From Loripinus fragilis (Eukaryota > Mollusca > Bivalvia > Lucinida > Lucinidae), in the NCBI GenBank assembly GCA_964019695.1, contig OZ026530.1:41352944-41416943 (forward strand): a stretch of DNA of 64,000 nt, written 5' to 3'. Positions 23,480-34,880 of the stretch are shown here, piece after piece. Position 1 is the first letter of the stretch, and every line of letters begins with the position of its first letter. The position numbers and the translations under genes were made by a program. The notes beneath the pieces were generated by a model, which was not told where the DNA came from, ran no database searches, and was given only the letters and a program-made list of their open reading frames with translations.

Positions 23480-23640
23480 ACAAATTAAATACAGTAAAAG
23501 CTGTCTTAAGGGGCCATGCAAAGAGACCAAAACTTGGTTATCAAGACCGATTACCGCTTAATGCAGCTCATAAGTTTTGCGGAATGTTCGAAAGTCTGTC
23601 CATAAAAGACAGATAATTTTCAGCCTTGGGACAAATCCTT
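23480..23640. repeat. Fragment of the CAGTAAAATCTGTCTTAAG family
   Basis: ACAGTAAAAGCTGTCTTAAG, TTACCGCTTAATGCAGCTCA and TTTTGCGGAATGTTCG are diverged forms of markers in the better copy at 48250-48440. Confidence 0.5.
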
Positions 23641-23757
23641 TTCCCTGGTTCATTTCCGATATATTTGGTGAGATTTCGCTATCCTTCATATTAAACTCAT
23701 CATGAATTAAAATAAATTCCAGTCTGTAATTAATTGCTGAGTCATATTCTTTTTTAG

Positions 23758-23842
23758 AACTCAGAACATGCGGCTTCTTGTGAACGAATACAATATGGAA
23801 AACTCAACTGGAATTCCCATCAGAATTAAAACAATAAAGCAG
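23758..23842 (+). CDS. Serine protease exon 2 of the supported set
   Basis: Acceptor CATATTCTTTTTTAG; donor GTACTA at 23843. The first base completes a Thr codon, then 28 codons read TQNMRLLVNEYNMENSTG and IPIRIKTIKQ. This is the segment between the catalytic His and Asp in S1 proteases (the surface loop region followed by the beta strand that leads to the conserved His-Pro-type turn). Its ending KTIKQ joins directly to HSKS in the next exon, the usual spacing before the catalytic Asp. Low intrinsic motif content, but phase and spacing fit on both sides. Confidence 0.82.
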
Positions 23843-24066
23843 GTACTACTTAAGTTTTTCATTTTTTATCACATGAGCGCGAGTTGCTAAATACATTTGT
23901 ATAAGCTATTGATATTATTAGTCAGTGCTAGGCGTCCATTGATGTCCGTCATATGTAACGCGCCGTCCTATGTGTATAGTTTGCCTGAAATGAAACATAC
24001 CACCTAGCCGATTTTGATTACACTTTGAAGGAATGTTTCCTAATATATCTTCTATGGAAAACTACT

Positions 24067-24285
24067 GTCGTGCCAACCAAGAGTGACAGTGACATATTTT
24101 TGTTTATAATTCTAAGTTAAATATTGACTTGTACACTCCACTTTAGCTAACACGAATCAATAGATCACTTATGTATTAATCCTATCCTGTGGATAGGAGT
24201 AATACACAAGTGATCTATTGATTATAAGTCCCTGATTACTTTGTCAACAAACATGACGTCACTGTCACTCTTCACTGGCAGGACA
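24067..24285. repeat. Nested foldback with a perfect-looking core hairpin
   Basis: The core 24155-24223 has AATCAATAGATCACTT facing AAGTGATCTATTGATT, plus CCTATCC/GGATAGG at a 3-nt loop (arms about 33 bp with few mismatches). Outer arms CCAACCAAGAGTGACAGTGA and TCACTGTCACTCTTCACTGG extend the palindrome. No coding sequence. Confidence 0.8.
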
Positions 24286-24674
24286 GCCAACATTATTTGA
24301 TCCGTCAAAACATAGGGAGTGGCTTATGGTGGCTAAGAAAACGTTCAAAATCGTCTTCTTTGAATTGACTGATCAAAGTGTAAATAAGTTGGTATGAATG
24401 GAAATCAAAGGACCTTCTAAAAGTAGCTTGACAAATATGATCCATCAAATACATGGCTTGGCCATTTCCTCTTCATATAGATTATATATTTTTGCAAAAT
24501 GACAGCTATGAGAAATTAGGAAGAAATTGATTGGAGATTTGATGTGTTGAAAGAACTTTTAGATGTAATATTTTCGGTACAGTTGTTCTTACCAAATTAT
24601 TCAATTATATTTGCGCATGTTCTACCGTTTCAAAACTAATGTCAGGTTTACGAATGGACGTATCTTTTTTGTAA

Positions 24675-24745
24675 GGAGCACAGCGACTCAGTTTGTAGAG
24701 CGTTAGACTGGGCTTTGAAGGGTTGTTAGTTCAAGACTCTCAAAT
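24675..24745 (+). repeat. tRNA-like SINE head fragment
   Basis: Contains CAGTTTGTAGAGCGTTAGAC and GGTTGTTAGTTCAAGACTC, resembling degraded A and B boxes. A fragment only, probably of a SINE. Confidence 0.45.
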
Positions 24746-25169
24746 AGGTCCAGATATAGTACAGTTATCGAAAGTTCTGACCGATCACTTGCATTTTTTC
24801 AAAGCAGGTAATAATGTTTATAAATGAAAAGATACGGTAAGAGAACAATAATGTTATTTCAGGAATAAACATGAAAAATCGATAAAAGAGTGCCCGTATA
24901 CTTTGCGCTAAAAATTTCTTTTGTCAAAAATATGTAGTTTTCTAGATAACTGATTTTTAAGACTGATCGGTTAGAACTTTCGATTACTGTAGTTTTTGCA
25001 GATAAAATGCATTTATTTTCATATCCATGGGTTTGAACGTGTTTTTTCATATTTTTTTTTGGGGGGGGTGGGGGGGCTCAAAGGTACCGTCACACTGATA
25101 CAGCTCTTTTGAGTACACACATTATATGTTTTAGATAAGAAGTAATAAAAATAATTTTTCAGTATTCTT

Positions 25170-25600
25170 TCTTACCTGGAGGTCTGCTCTCACCAGAGGC
25201 ACAGTGTTATGTCTTTGGGCATGACACTCTATCTGCTGCTATTGTAATGGTTCAACCTAAGAAGACAGGAAATCGTCCAAACAGAACAAGCAATTGTTGA
25301 TGTGGGCATAGAATATTAAGACAAGCAAAATATAACTAATGGATGTTAACCAGAGCATTCACTGATCAGACATCACAAATACTGATAGGCATGAACAAGA
25401 TAGCATAAGAAAGCAACAAAAACATAAGAAAACACCAGCCACAACAAACCTGACCATCGCAACAGGCAACCACAAGGTCACAAGAAGCAGACAATCCGGC
25501 ATAGCAAAGACTATCATAAAACATAAGTAACAAAAGTGTTCTTCAAAAGAAGAAACGCCTTGGAACGGTCAGTAAATTGTCTCGTGCTAACGGTAAGCTA
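25170..25600 (+). repeat. SINE body fragment followed by GCCTTGGAACGGTCAGT repeat, copy 3
   Basis: About 25170-25320 carries the SINE body (GTTATGTCTTTGGGCATGAC, TAATGGTTCAACCTAAGAAG). About 25330-25600 carries diverged repeat markers ending AAACGCCTTGGAACGGTCAG. Confidence 0.6.
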
Positions 25601-25705
25601 TAGACACGAGTTTCAGATATCTAACTTCAATGGAGTTTCAATTCAACATAGGGCCAGCTAAGCAAACAAAAATAGCGTAAAAATGCGATTATTGTCTCAT
25701 CCATC

Positions 25706-25770
25706 AGTTTAAACACGAGTTTTGGGTGCTCAAAAGAACTGTAACATCGAGATGGTACCCACAACATAGG
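25706..25770. repeat. GGTGCTCAAAAGAAC hairpin fragment
   Basis: TTTTGGGTGCTCAAAAGAAC is followed by a shortened right arm (GGTACCCACAACATA). It is a partial member of the hairpin family amplified at 55108-56530. Confidence 0.55.
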
Positions 25771-25970
25771 TTTTGATTGAGAAATCAGAAAAATAATTTT
25801 CAGTTACGCACTCTTATTCCTGGAGTAAATATGGATAATAAGTTGTTTGACGGGAATTTTCTGACTAGGTACCACTCGAACCCAATGATGGGTCGAACTG
25901 GTCCTAAGAGTCAAAATATACCTCCCAGCGGGCACGAGTTTGTTGTTTCAATGTTGATTCAACGTTGACA

Positions 25971-27013
25971 ATATACACTTAACAAAATTTCTAATTGGTC
26001 ACTTTTTTAAATTCGTCGTTTCTGACAAAGCGCTAATAACATTGAAATGATTTTTTGCCTAAATATTTAAGTTAAATGGGGAAAAATTTAGTAGCTTTTC
26101 AGAAAAGTTGTCTCCAATCAACAGTTTCTTTTGTAAAAATGCAAAAATATGCTTTTTTGAGGAAAAAGTGTTTTCAGTGAAGTTTTATATCAAATTTAAA
26201 TGCAGTAAGTAATAAACTGGTGTAGCCGACATCAAAAAATACCTAACACTTAAAATTATGAGTAAAGTAGATTTTTTACGCATTTTCCAAAATGTCATAT
26301 TTTTCAAGATTTTTAAAATTCATCAGTAGCTCGTGCTAAAATTGTTGTATGCATTTTATTTGATCCCAACAAGAATAACCTAACAGAAAAGAACTTGATT
26401 CATCCATTTTGTGATGATTAACATTTCACTGCTGCTGCGCACTTCCGGTTTGGTGTAATACTTAAAAATCAATTTGACGGCACTTTGCCATTTTTTTTCA
26501 ATTTCCAAACTAGAAGTATGACGTCTAGTAGTAATGAACAAACGCTGAGAATTTCAATGCTGTGTCGCAAATAATAAGGCGTACAGAACAGTGCAAACTT
26601 TCTATGTAAATTGCATGCATAAAGCTGAATTTCTATGATTTAGCTGCAGGTAGGGGTTGGCTTTATGCTTTTACGTAACAGAAACGAGGATTCTGGGTGA
26701 AGCAAATCATTTGACACTTGTTTGTGTTAAATCACGGCAGTCAGAAACGTCTTCAAACAAACAAAATTACAAAAGGATAGTGTCTTTGTGGAATATTTAA
26801 TATTGTAGAAAAAATGTGAGTTTTTAAAATGAGGCTACCTTTTCTCTAGTATCGTCTGTGGTGGAAGTATCAGTCATTTTTATTTGAAATGACCTGCAGT
26901 CTTGGCAAAACCTTGGTTGATTTATAGAAGGATGCATTTTGTATAACCGAATATCACTTTCAAAACTAGCGTAAACAAGTAAGGTGACCAATTAGAAATT
27001 TTTCTGAGTGTAT
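25971..27013. mobile_element. ~1.04-kb element with ~30-bp terminal inverted repeats
   Basis: It starts ATATACACTTAACAAAATTT-CTAATTGGTCAC and ends GTGACCAATTAGAAATTTTT-CTGAGTGTAT, an inverted pair. It is flanked on both sides by the GTTGATTCAACGTTGA-type minisatellite, so it seems inserted there. No open reading frame of note inside; probably a non-autonomous DNA transposon. Confidence 0.7.
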
Positions 27014-27054
27014 GTTGAAATAATGTTGAAAATATCTTTGAATTTGAAACTTGA

Positions 27055-27225
27055 ATAAACGATGACATACAAACGTTGCTTCAACGTTGACATACAAATG
27101 TTGATTCAACGTTGACATTCAAGCATTGAATCAAAATTGATATTTCAACACTGACTCAGCGTTGAATCAAAACTGAATCAGCTTTGATTCAACCTCAAAT
27201 ACAACACTAATTCAACCTTAAAAAA
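27055..27225 (+). repeat. Minisatellite of GTTGATTCAAC-type units
   Basis: Runs of AACGTTGACATACAAATGTTG, TTGATTCAACGTTGAC and relatives, decaying to the right. The same motif occurs at 25947-25969 on the other side of the 1.04-kb element. Confidence 0.65.
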
Positions 27226-27884
27226 GGTGCCAAATAAATGCTGAATTAACGTTTCTTCAAGCATATCATGAGGCTAAATCAATGCAGATTCACAATGTAT
27301 TGCATCTATCCCTCAATTGGGGTGAAGCAGGCATAAACCAGGGGTAAGAAATTAAATCTGCAACAAGGAAATGATAAACCCCAGCTAAAAATGTGAGGAC
27401 TAATCACTTGAAAACGAATGACCCTTAAGAATTGAACCACATCATGAGAAAGCCTTCTTTAAAAAAAGTTCTTTTCAGTAGGGACTGGTCAACTACATAC
27501 ATGTAGTAACAATGCAGCGGATCAGAGTCAGTGTTTTCACTAGGAATTTGAAAACAGAAGTTATAGAATCCATTCCTTGAAAAAAATGGGAGTCAAAACT
27601 GAAAAGTTGGAGTTTGATCCAGAAAACTTGGCAGTTTCAGCTGAAATATTAAAATTTTATGTATTATTTCAAAATACTTGTGAGTACTCTGACATTGCAT
27701 CGGTGTGTCATACTGACTGTGAACCCAGATGTTTCGATTTTCATTAAAAAAAATAGTTATTTTTGTTTTTATTCATCAAGATAATCACTTCATACAAAAA
27801 GATTTAACAAAACAGTGTTGTCTGCTTATTATGTCTTCTGTGCATTTAAAGTTTTTCTCTAGAATAATTTCATCATGCAAACGC

Positions 27885-28255
27885 GATGAACACTGATCAG
27901 ACTGCTCCTAAGCCGTCTGACCTGGGTCCATACTGTTTGCAATATAGATCACAAAATTACACCAAATTTACTCCAAAATAATTTCATCATGTAAGCAAAC
28001 ATTATGAACCAAGATCAGACTGCTCATTAGACTGATATGGGTCCATACTGTTTGCAATATTATATAAGCATTATATATAAGTTCATTTGGTCATTAGCAG
28101 ATGACAGTATTGAATAAAGAGTGTTGTCTGCTTATTACATCTGCTGCATATCTTTAATTTTCCCCAAAACAAATCTTATCATGAAAGATAACACTATGAA
28201 CCCTGATCAGACTGCTCCTAAGCAGTCTGATCTTGGTCAATACCGTTTGCAATAA
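27885..28255. repeat. Three GATCAG hairpins in tandem
   Basis: Hairpins at about 27888-27943, 27995-28055 and 28190-28250 share ATCAGACTGCTC on the left and CTGNNCTGGGTCCATACTGT-like right arms ending in TTTGCAATA. Spacers share TTTAATTTTCCCCAAAA-type sequence, suggesting a duplicated larger unit. Confidence 0.65.
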
Positions 28256-28345
28256 AGGTCACAATCTCTCATCTGATTTACCTTAAGCCCTCGGTCTTGA
28301 GTCAAGCACTCTACTAATGAGCCACATCGCTCCCAAATGAGCCAT

Positions 28346-28425
28346 GATATGTGATTTCCAGCTATGTGACATTTTGACAAGTGTGGACTCAGACGAGCCT
28401 GTGCAGACTCATTTTAAGCTAAGAA
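28346..28425. repeat. TIR element, CCAACAATGTGG family, partial copy 3
   Basis: Retains GTGATTTCCAGCTATGTGAC, TTGACAAGTGTGGACTCAGA and GCCTGTGCAGAC, then breaks off into a family F-like flank (CGAATGCTAGATTTTATTG). Confidence 0.6.
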
Positions 28426-28565
28426 AGAAGACGAATGCTAGATTTTATTGATCGCATGACATTAAGATTACTTTAAAATCTCATTTCTGACGTAACCTTC
28501 AAAGAAGGTTATAATTTTGGCATGTCCTACTCGACAATGCATGGAAGTTATCATACCTATACATA

Positions 28566-30860
28566 TTAAAACTAGAAATGTGTCCATGGGACACGGATGC
28601 CCCCACTATTGTCAAATTCGCATAAATAGGGAACTGTCATTTACAAAGGACAATAACTCCTGAAGGCATGATGCGTTATGGGCCATGCTGGAACTTCATG
28701 AATAAATTATGGTACTTAATAATCAGACCAAGTTTCATAGAAATATAATCGAAACTATTCATCTTAGAGAGCAGACATAACTTCAACCGATGATATTTCA
28801 TAAAGTAAGGATATTGCCTTAAAGCATGGTGCGATATAGCCCATTATCAAACTTGAAGAAGACAACATTGTACTAAACAATGTGACCAAGTTTCATAAAT
28901 TTCTGATCAAAACTACTCGACTTAGAGAGCGGACATCGTTTAAAACGGTAAATTTTCATAAACAAAGGGCCATAACTGCTGAAAGCACGTTACGATATGG
29001 ACCATTATCGAACCAGAAGAAGACATTATGGTACGAGGACTGTTCATATAAAAATGCAAGTAGCTTCATAACTTTCTTCACATAAATGCTATGACAAAAT
29101 ATCATACCTTTCTGGAAAGAACTATTTGTCGCCTTTAAAATGGCACCAAACACAAAGAAAACTCACTATATTTATCGAGTTACAGACCCTTATATAAAGG
29201 CAATTCCTGTATACTGAAGTTTTTCTGAAGCGAATTGCAATGCACGTTTTGGTACATGTGCGGATATAGTGTCATATCTTTGTAAGTTTTAGACACAGTG
29301 GCACCAAATTTTAGATGCAAGTTTAAGTAACAATCCAAAAGTTGCTTGCAGGAAAAAGTTTATAATTATAATCCTGTTTCAATCTCAAGTAAACAGGCAC
29401 GTTTGTGACGACATTAATTTTATGATAAACGTCATTTTTAGTTATCTACTGGTGATGTAATAATGAACGTCGCTGTGTCGCTTTCTTTGCTTTTTGCTGG
29501 AAACATGCTAAATATGTCATAAGGGAGTTTTCAAAATGCGTAGCTCTCTATTTACAGAGTAATAACATTCAATATCATTTTTCAAGCTTGTTTCTGCTTC
29601 TTAATGACTTGTTAACATTAATTAATATATATTAAACCTGTCTAGTCCTCAAGACCCGGTGAGTAATTGTATTGTAATTAATGCCTATTATATAGTGGTC
29701 AAACTTAAAGTTTACGTTCAAATGTAAAATAAAGCCGCAATGTAATGACAAAAAAAAATAAGTATAAATTCTATAACCCCTTCACTAAAGACATTTTTTA
29801 CTTAATAAAAATGCTTTTCAGCGTTTAAAGATTACCCACTTTCCATCAATAATTTGTAGCAACAACTCAGTATGAGCGATCAACATATTGTCTTTGAGTT
29901 AAAACTAGTTTTAATGTCGCTTCGTGCATTTTGTTAGAGATAAGTTTAACTGAAAACTGAAAGGTGGTGTTTTGTTTACCATTTATTTACAAACATTAGG
30001 AGACTTATGAAAACAATTCGTTGTAATTTAACAAAAGTCTGCCAGAGTTTCGCAATTTTCACAGAATCATTTAATAAGAATATGGGGATACTTCCTTAAA
30101 AATTTCAAGAAACTTCACCTGTTTATCGAAGAATTATACGCTCGTCTATATCACTGGTATATGTTCGATGCATTGAGTTTGTAAGTATACTAACGTGGCT
30201 CTCATTCAAAGGGCTATAGCTCGATAAGTATACTGAATTTTTCTTTAGGTCTGGTGCCAGTTTAAATCTGACATATAGTCCTTAATAGAAACGTAAACCA
30301 TTTTGTCGTAGCATATATGTGAAAAAAGTTATGAAGCTACTTGCATTCATATTTGAACAGTCCTCGTACTAAACAATGTGACCAAGGTTCATAAAATTCT
30401 GATAAAAAAATATTCGACTTAGAGAGCGGACATCGTTTCAAATGGTGAATTTTCATAAACAAAGGTCCATAACTACTGAAAGCATGGTGCGATATGGACA
30501 ATTATCGAACTTAAATTATACATTATGGTACTAAACAATGTGATCAAAGTTCAGAAAAATTCTGAAACCAAATATACGACTTAGAGAGCAAAAATCGTTT
30601 CAATTTGAAATTATTCATAAACAAAGGGCCATAACTACTAAAAGTATGGTGCGATAATGACAAATATCGAACTTGAAAAAGACATCGTGGTATCTAACAA
30701 TGTGACCAAGTTTCATAAAATCCTGATCAAGAGTATTCGACTTAGAGAGCGGACGTCGTTGGGACAGACGTTCTTACGTACGTTAGTAAAGTACGTCCGT
30801 ATGGACGGACGGACAAGGGTAATGCTTAATGCCCTGGACATTGTCATGGCGGGGGCATAA
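28566..30860 (+). repeat. Degenerate tandem element bounded by ATGCCCCC / GGGGGCAT
   Basis: It starts with GTGTCCATGGGACACGGATG followed by CCCCCAC and ends GGCGGGGGCATAAC. Inside are diverged units of about 170 bp (near 28740, 28880, 30370, 30535 and 30700) with GTGACCAAGTTTCATAAA, CGACTTAGAGAGCGGACATC and GGGCCATAACTACTGAAAGC. A younger insertion (29035-30365) splits it. The ends are inverted, but the class is unassigned. Confidence 0.65.
29035..30365. mobile_element. 1.33-kb long-TIR transposon nested in an older repeat
   Basis: Ends GAGGACTGTTC and GAACAGTCCTC begin an imperfect inverted repeat of roughly 170 bp, including GCAAGTAGCTTCATAACTTT on the left and its complement on the right. 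GTAC flanks both ends (29031-29034 and 30366-30369); because GTAC is palindromic, the duplication could equally be TA with a C-starting TIR. Removing the element restores the host repeat (ATTATGGTAC joined to TAAACAATG). No transposase frame is seen, so non-autonomous. Confidence 0.85.
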
Positions 30861-31055
30861 CAATTGTCGGTATTATAAAAACAATTTTCATAAAAAATAT
30901 ATTATGGGAGAGCTTAAAAGCAGCATTTTAGTTCCTATGAGCAGTTGGACTTTCAATCTCGAATGATTTGAGCATGAATCAACGCCTTTCGACCTCGGCA
31001 CTTGGACCCCTAATATGCAGAAAATAAGATAGTCCCATGGGCTTTTTCATTGCAG

Positions 31056-31206
31056 CATAGTAAGTCTAGACTCCGAGTTATTGTCCAAGACATATGTGTT
31101 ATACAAACTACGGAAGAACTTCCTTCATCGTATATTATCCCATTGCCTAGGAAGCATGAAGATTTTACAGGCCAGAATTGCACAACATCAGGATGGGGAA
31201 GATTTG
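31056..31206 (+). CDS. Serine protease exon with catalytic Asp
   Basis: Strong acceptor GCTTTTTCATTGCAG; donor GTAAAT at 31207. It reads HSKSRLRVIV then QDICVIQ, where the Asp codon 31089-31091 is the catalytic Asp102 (usual form NDIALL). It continues through IIPLPRKHEDFTGQNC and TTSGWGRF, the conserved Cys136 and GWG motif. The exon starts in phase 0 and ends with one base of a codon. Position 122, Cys in chymotrypsin, is Ile here, while an unusual Cys follows the Asp-Ile. A long CA-rich microsatellite starts 22 bp past the donor. Confidence 0.93.
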
Positions 31207-31227
31207 GTAAATATATCTGGGAGTTTG

Positions 31228-31266
<39 letters not shown>

Positions 31267-31450
31267 CGCGCACGCACACACTCATGAGCGCGCGCACGCA
31301 CACACACACACACATGAGCGCACACACGCAGTCACACACATACAATATAAAACACGCATGAATGCAATCACGTGATTATACATTTGTTACATTGACACAC
31401 ACACATGCGCACACACACACACACACATGCGCGCACGTACACACAGACAC
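31228..31450 (+). repeat. (CA)n/(CGCACA)n microsatellite
   Basis: Interrupted runs of CACACA with CGCG-rich steps (ATGCGCGCACGCACAC), repeating in two blocks. It can open frames of apparent His/Thr protein on either strand, which are not genes. Confidence 0.9.
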
Positions 31451-32060
31451 ACACATACAATACAAACACGCATGCATGCAATCACATGACTATATTATTG
31501 CGCGACACCTTGGTCTACACTATAATTACTATGTGAGTCCGCCAGTCCCTTTGCATTTTCTGAAAATGTTCATAACTCTTGAACCACATGGTATATTTTG
31601 ATCACATTTTGCATATCATAGAAAACTATTAAAGTTCGTTTCAGACATGGTCAAAACCACTGCACTAAATATGAAAAATGGACTAACTCTTAGTCATGTT
31701 ATAACATCTATCTCAATGAAAACAAGAGTTCCTTGTTGACTGCGCTTAGATGACATGTTGATGTGTTGGACAATGTGATTTAATCTTACATAGATTTTGT
31801 CAATGCATTTTTCAAAATTCATTTTTGCGATACAGTCGGGCATATTTTTCACAGAGTAACTTGATGTACAGGTAAATTAGCGATTACCACTTTCCTCGAG
31901 TAAAAATCGAACTTCAATGCGAATTGCAATTTAAAGAGATTTTTTCATGCTGGTGAAATCATTTGCTTGTTTTGTGGTAAAACTATCAGTTTCTCCTCAC
32001 AAAAAAGTGTTTGAGCGCTAATGGCACTGTATTAGCATTAGCACTTTAAAGCATATATAT
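31451..32060. other. No feature seen
   Basis: Intronic AT-rich DNA; nothing recognised. Confidence 0.4.
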
Positions 32061-32391
32061 AGAGGATCTTACATGAGTGCTCATGTTTTATTGAATTTAT
32101 TAAACGAGTTGGGGAAAAGAGATGAAATGCGAGGCTTGTCGAGCATTTTATCTCTTTTTCGCAACGAGTTTAATAAATTCAATAATACAAGAGCACGAAT
32201 GTTAGATTCTATTTATCATATGACAAATACTTTGAAATCTCATTTCTGGCGTAAAAACGTTATAAATTTGACATTATGATCGCAACGTTGTTATGGACGT
32301 CATAACGTTTCCCGAAAATCGATAAACCACTAGTGGTTTACAGATTTTATTGCATGACGTTATTTCACTCCCAGACGCGACGTCATATGAT
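32061..32391 (+). repeat. Foldback family F, best full copy
   Basis: AGAGGATCTTACATGAGTGC opens it. The palindromic core is ATTGAATTTATTAAACGAGT and AAGAGATGAAATGCGAGG facing ATTTTATCTCTTTTTCGC and CGAGTTTAATAAATTCAAT. The tail holds CGTTGTTATGGACGTCATAA, ACCACTAGTGGTTTACAGAT and CTCCCAGACGCGACGTCATA. Tail-only fragments exist at 2767-2795. Confidence 0.85.
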
Positions 32392-33485
32392 AAAATGATT
32401 TAAATGTAACGGTATAAACTCGTTGCATTCTGAATACACTGAATGAACATGCGTGTTTTTTGTAAGGTAGATCAGTGACCTATATTGTATCATATATAAT
32501 ATACGTCACTGGGTAGATATAACCTCCCTCAACTTATTTTCAAGGCGGAAAAGATCCTTCTTGTGAATTTTCAACATGGACAAAACCCCTTCTAGATAAT
32601 ATTTCCTACACATAGCCATGAATTCTGGCCAGGGTTTTAACTGATCACTTGATGGATTCTTAGTATACACATCCTATGGCGTCCATCTATAGGCTATTTT
32701 ACAATAAGCAACTTTTACACCGGTGAATATAATACTATTTACTGGGTGTTTGCAACTCAGCAATCGACCCTTTCAAGTACCTGAAATCAAAAGTCAAATT
32801 ATGTTCCATAATAAATAAATACTATTCAAATTGTCCAATAAATTATTGAGTAAACATAAATATATTGTCATTTTTAAAGGAGCGTAATGACGTCAAACAA
32901 TGTAATGGGGCTAGCCTAGTTTTGGCTTATCAGCTGTGCTATTCGAAGGGCTATAACTCTATAATTAGGGTTCATGCAGTGACCATATAACACCAAACGT
33001 TTTGGCAGGTACCATGGTCTTAGAAAATGCAAAAATCTAAAAATCGACCATGTTCTTCAATAAGACCTAAAATCCCAGAGAATGTCACATAATTTGCATG
33101 TCAACTGGCATGCAAAACTATCTTTTTCGACGGTCGATGGTTTGCTGTGCATCAGTCCAGCCTGTTGTGATCAGGAAGTGAAAATCCTTATAACTCTGTA
33201 CCTTATGGGATAATTGGATCAATTTCTGCATACTTACTTTAATATTATCCAGCCACTGGTATGCACATCGGTGACGAGGGTTTGCCGAGTATCATTGTTG
33301 CCGGGCGAGGTCTTTTAGTGAAAATGTTTATAACTCTTGAACCCTATAGTATGTTTTAATTAAATGTTGCATTATCATTCATGATCAGAAATCACATATT
33401 TCATAGCTTGCTTGAATAAGTGTATGAATGTTTCATACGTTTCCTATCACAGTAGATGCCCATTTGAACTGACCTGACGCAAATA
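32392..33485. other. No feature seen
   Basis: Intronic. Nothing recognised beyond short AT-rich runs. Confidence 0.4.
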
Positions 33486-33804
33486 GAGAATTGTACGTGA
33501 GTGCTCACGTTATATCGTATTTATTAAACGAGGTGAGAAAAAGAGATAAAATATGGGGCTTGTCATACATTTCCTCTCTTTTCAAAAAGAGTTTAAGAAA
33601 TTAAATAATACAAAAGCACGAATGTTAGAATTTTATTTATCACATGGCATTACATTTTTTTGCATGAAAACGCCAAGATTTTGTCATATTTCACGCAACG
33701 TTATAATGGACGTCATGACGTGACGCTACAAAATTTGTAAACCACTAGTGGTTTATCGATTTTGATACATGGCGTTATATTATTACCAGGCGCGGCATCA
33801 TGAG
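33486..33804 (+). repeat. Foldback family F, adjacent copy
   Basis: Same order as 32061-32391 but more diverged: GTGAGTGCTCACGT, TTTATTAAACGAGGTGAG, ATGGACGTCATGACG, AACCACTAGTGGTTTATCGA, ACCAGGCGCGGCATCA. Confidence 0.8.
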
Positions 33805-34106
33805 ATAAATGTAATGATTATATGTACTATAACTGTTTCAAAACGTAGATATTAGCTTAATTTGAACTTATAATACGTGTAAAGCAGATCATGATAGAAA
33901 ATAGTGGTAGACTTACGTTTGAGCGGATCCGTAATATGAAAGAGCAGATTTATTTTTAAGAAAGAGCGGAGAACCAAAAGGCAAAATGGGTGGAATCATT
34001 ACTTGTGAGGCCAAAGGTTAAGATGTAACCATTGGTAGGACAAGATGGATAATTACGCGATTAACAGAATGTGTGTACATGTAGGCGTGTTGCCAAAAGA
34101 ATAATT

Positions 34107-34292
34107 GAGATTTCCAACAATGTGGTATGCGCGCAGTCTGATCAGAGCCTTGCTAGTCGTTTGAGTATTCTATTAATATTTAAGTACTGACCTAACAGCA
34201 TTTTTAGTGTCTAAGCTTAAAAGGAGGCTGCACAGGCTTGTCTTAGTCTACACAAGTCAAAATGCCACATTGTTGGAAGTCACATGCCAAGG
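34107..34292 (-). repeat. TIR element, CCAACAATGTGG family, copy 4
   Basis: Opposite orientation to 7050-7250. It begins GAGATTTCCAACAATGTGGT and ends CCACATTGTTGGAAGTCAC, with GCGCGCAGTCTGATCAGAGC near the left and GTCTACACAAGTCAAAATG near the right. It stops about 40 bp before the next protease exon, so its right end may lie within that intron's branch-point region. Confidence 0.8.
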
Positions 34293-34334
34293 TTCATATA
34301 TTAATTAACTTTAATGTTGTTTTTTTTCCTTCAG

Positions 34335-34525
34335 AGACAGATTCTTGGAAAGGTGCAACAGTGCTGCAGCAGTCATGGGGCACAATCATGTCCACCAATG
34401 ATTGTAGGGAGTTCTATACAAACTTCCATAGGAAACAAGATGCCGCTAAATTGCCAAATGATGTTGTTACGGACAAATCTATTTGCTTTGCCGGCGGCCC
34501 AGACTCTACCGTAAGCACATGCCAT
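34335..34525 (+). CDS. Serine protease exon before GDSGG
   Basis: Acceptor TTTTTTTTCCTTCAG; donor GTAAGT at 34526. The first two bases complete a Glu codon, then 63 codons follow. They include ATVLQQSW...I, STNDC (Cys168), DKSICFAGG (Cys182 in the ICAG-type motif) and STVSTCH (Cys191). The residue six before the active Ser (position 189, base of the S1 pocket) is Ser and position 190 is Thr, unlike the Asp189 of trypsin. An internal GTAAGC at about 34511 is a possible cryptic donor, but using it would delete Cys191. Confidence 0.93.
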
Positions 34526-34609
34526 GTAAGTAGCCCAGCATTCTCCTACCAGCAGATCGTATGGCGACCAAACGCCGTGAAAATCAAGGGAAGATGAGAC
34601 GACGTTTAT

Positions 34610-34880
34610 AAAACGTCATGACGTCATCCTGTCATCGGATAAATATTTCTTGCACACTGGATAAGGATATCTGATGTTATATACTGGGATAGAATATCTT
34701 ATCCTACCCATGTTATCATACCCAGGCTGTCACGTGAGAGTTATGCATTGGTAGTATTGGAACTCGCGCGACATAGTCATCAAGTGACGTCAATGTTATT
34801 TGAAAATGATGTCATCATATCATGTCGCATCTCAGGTATTCAGGAATTTGTGGGAGCCTTTTCTAAGGCGTTACTTATTT
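34610..34880 (+). repeat. TGACGTCA-bearing repeat, copy 1
   Basis: Holds CATGACGTCATCCTG, a CTGGATAAGGATATCTGAT / ATAGAATATCTTATCC foldback, AAGTGACGTCAATG, ATGATGTCATCATATCATG and ATTCAGGAATTTGTGGGAGC. Related to 36860-37165 and to the amplified palindrome at 43612-43963. Confidence 0.65.

Noticed and set aside
31010..31361. His/Thr-rich and Cys/Val-rich open frames on both strands
   Set aside because: They arise from the CA-rich microsatellite; only 31056-31206 on the plus strand is a real exon.
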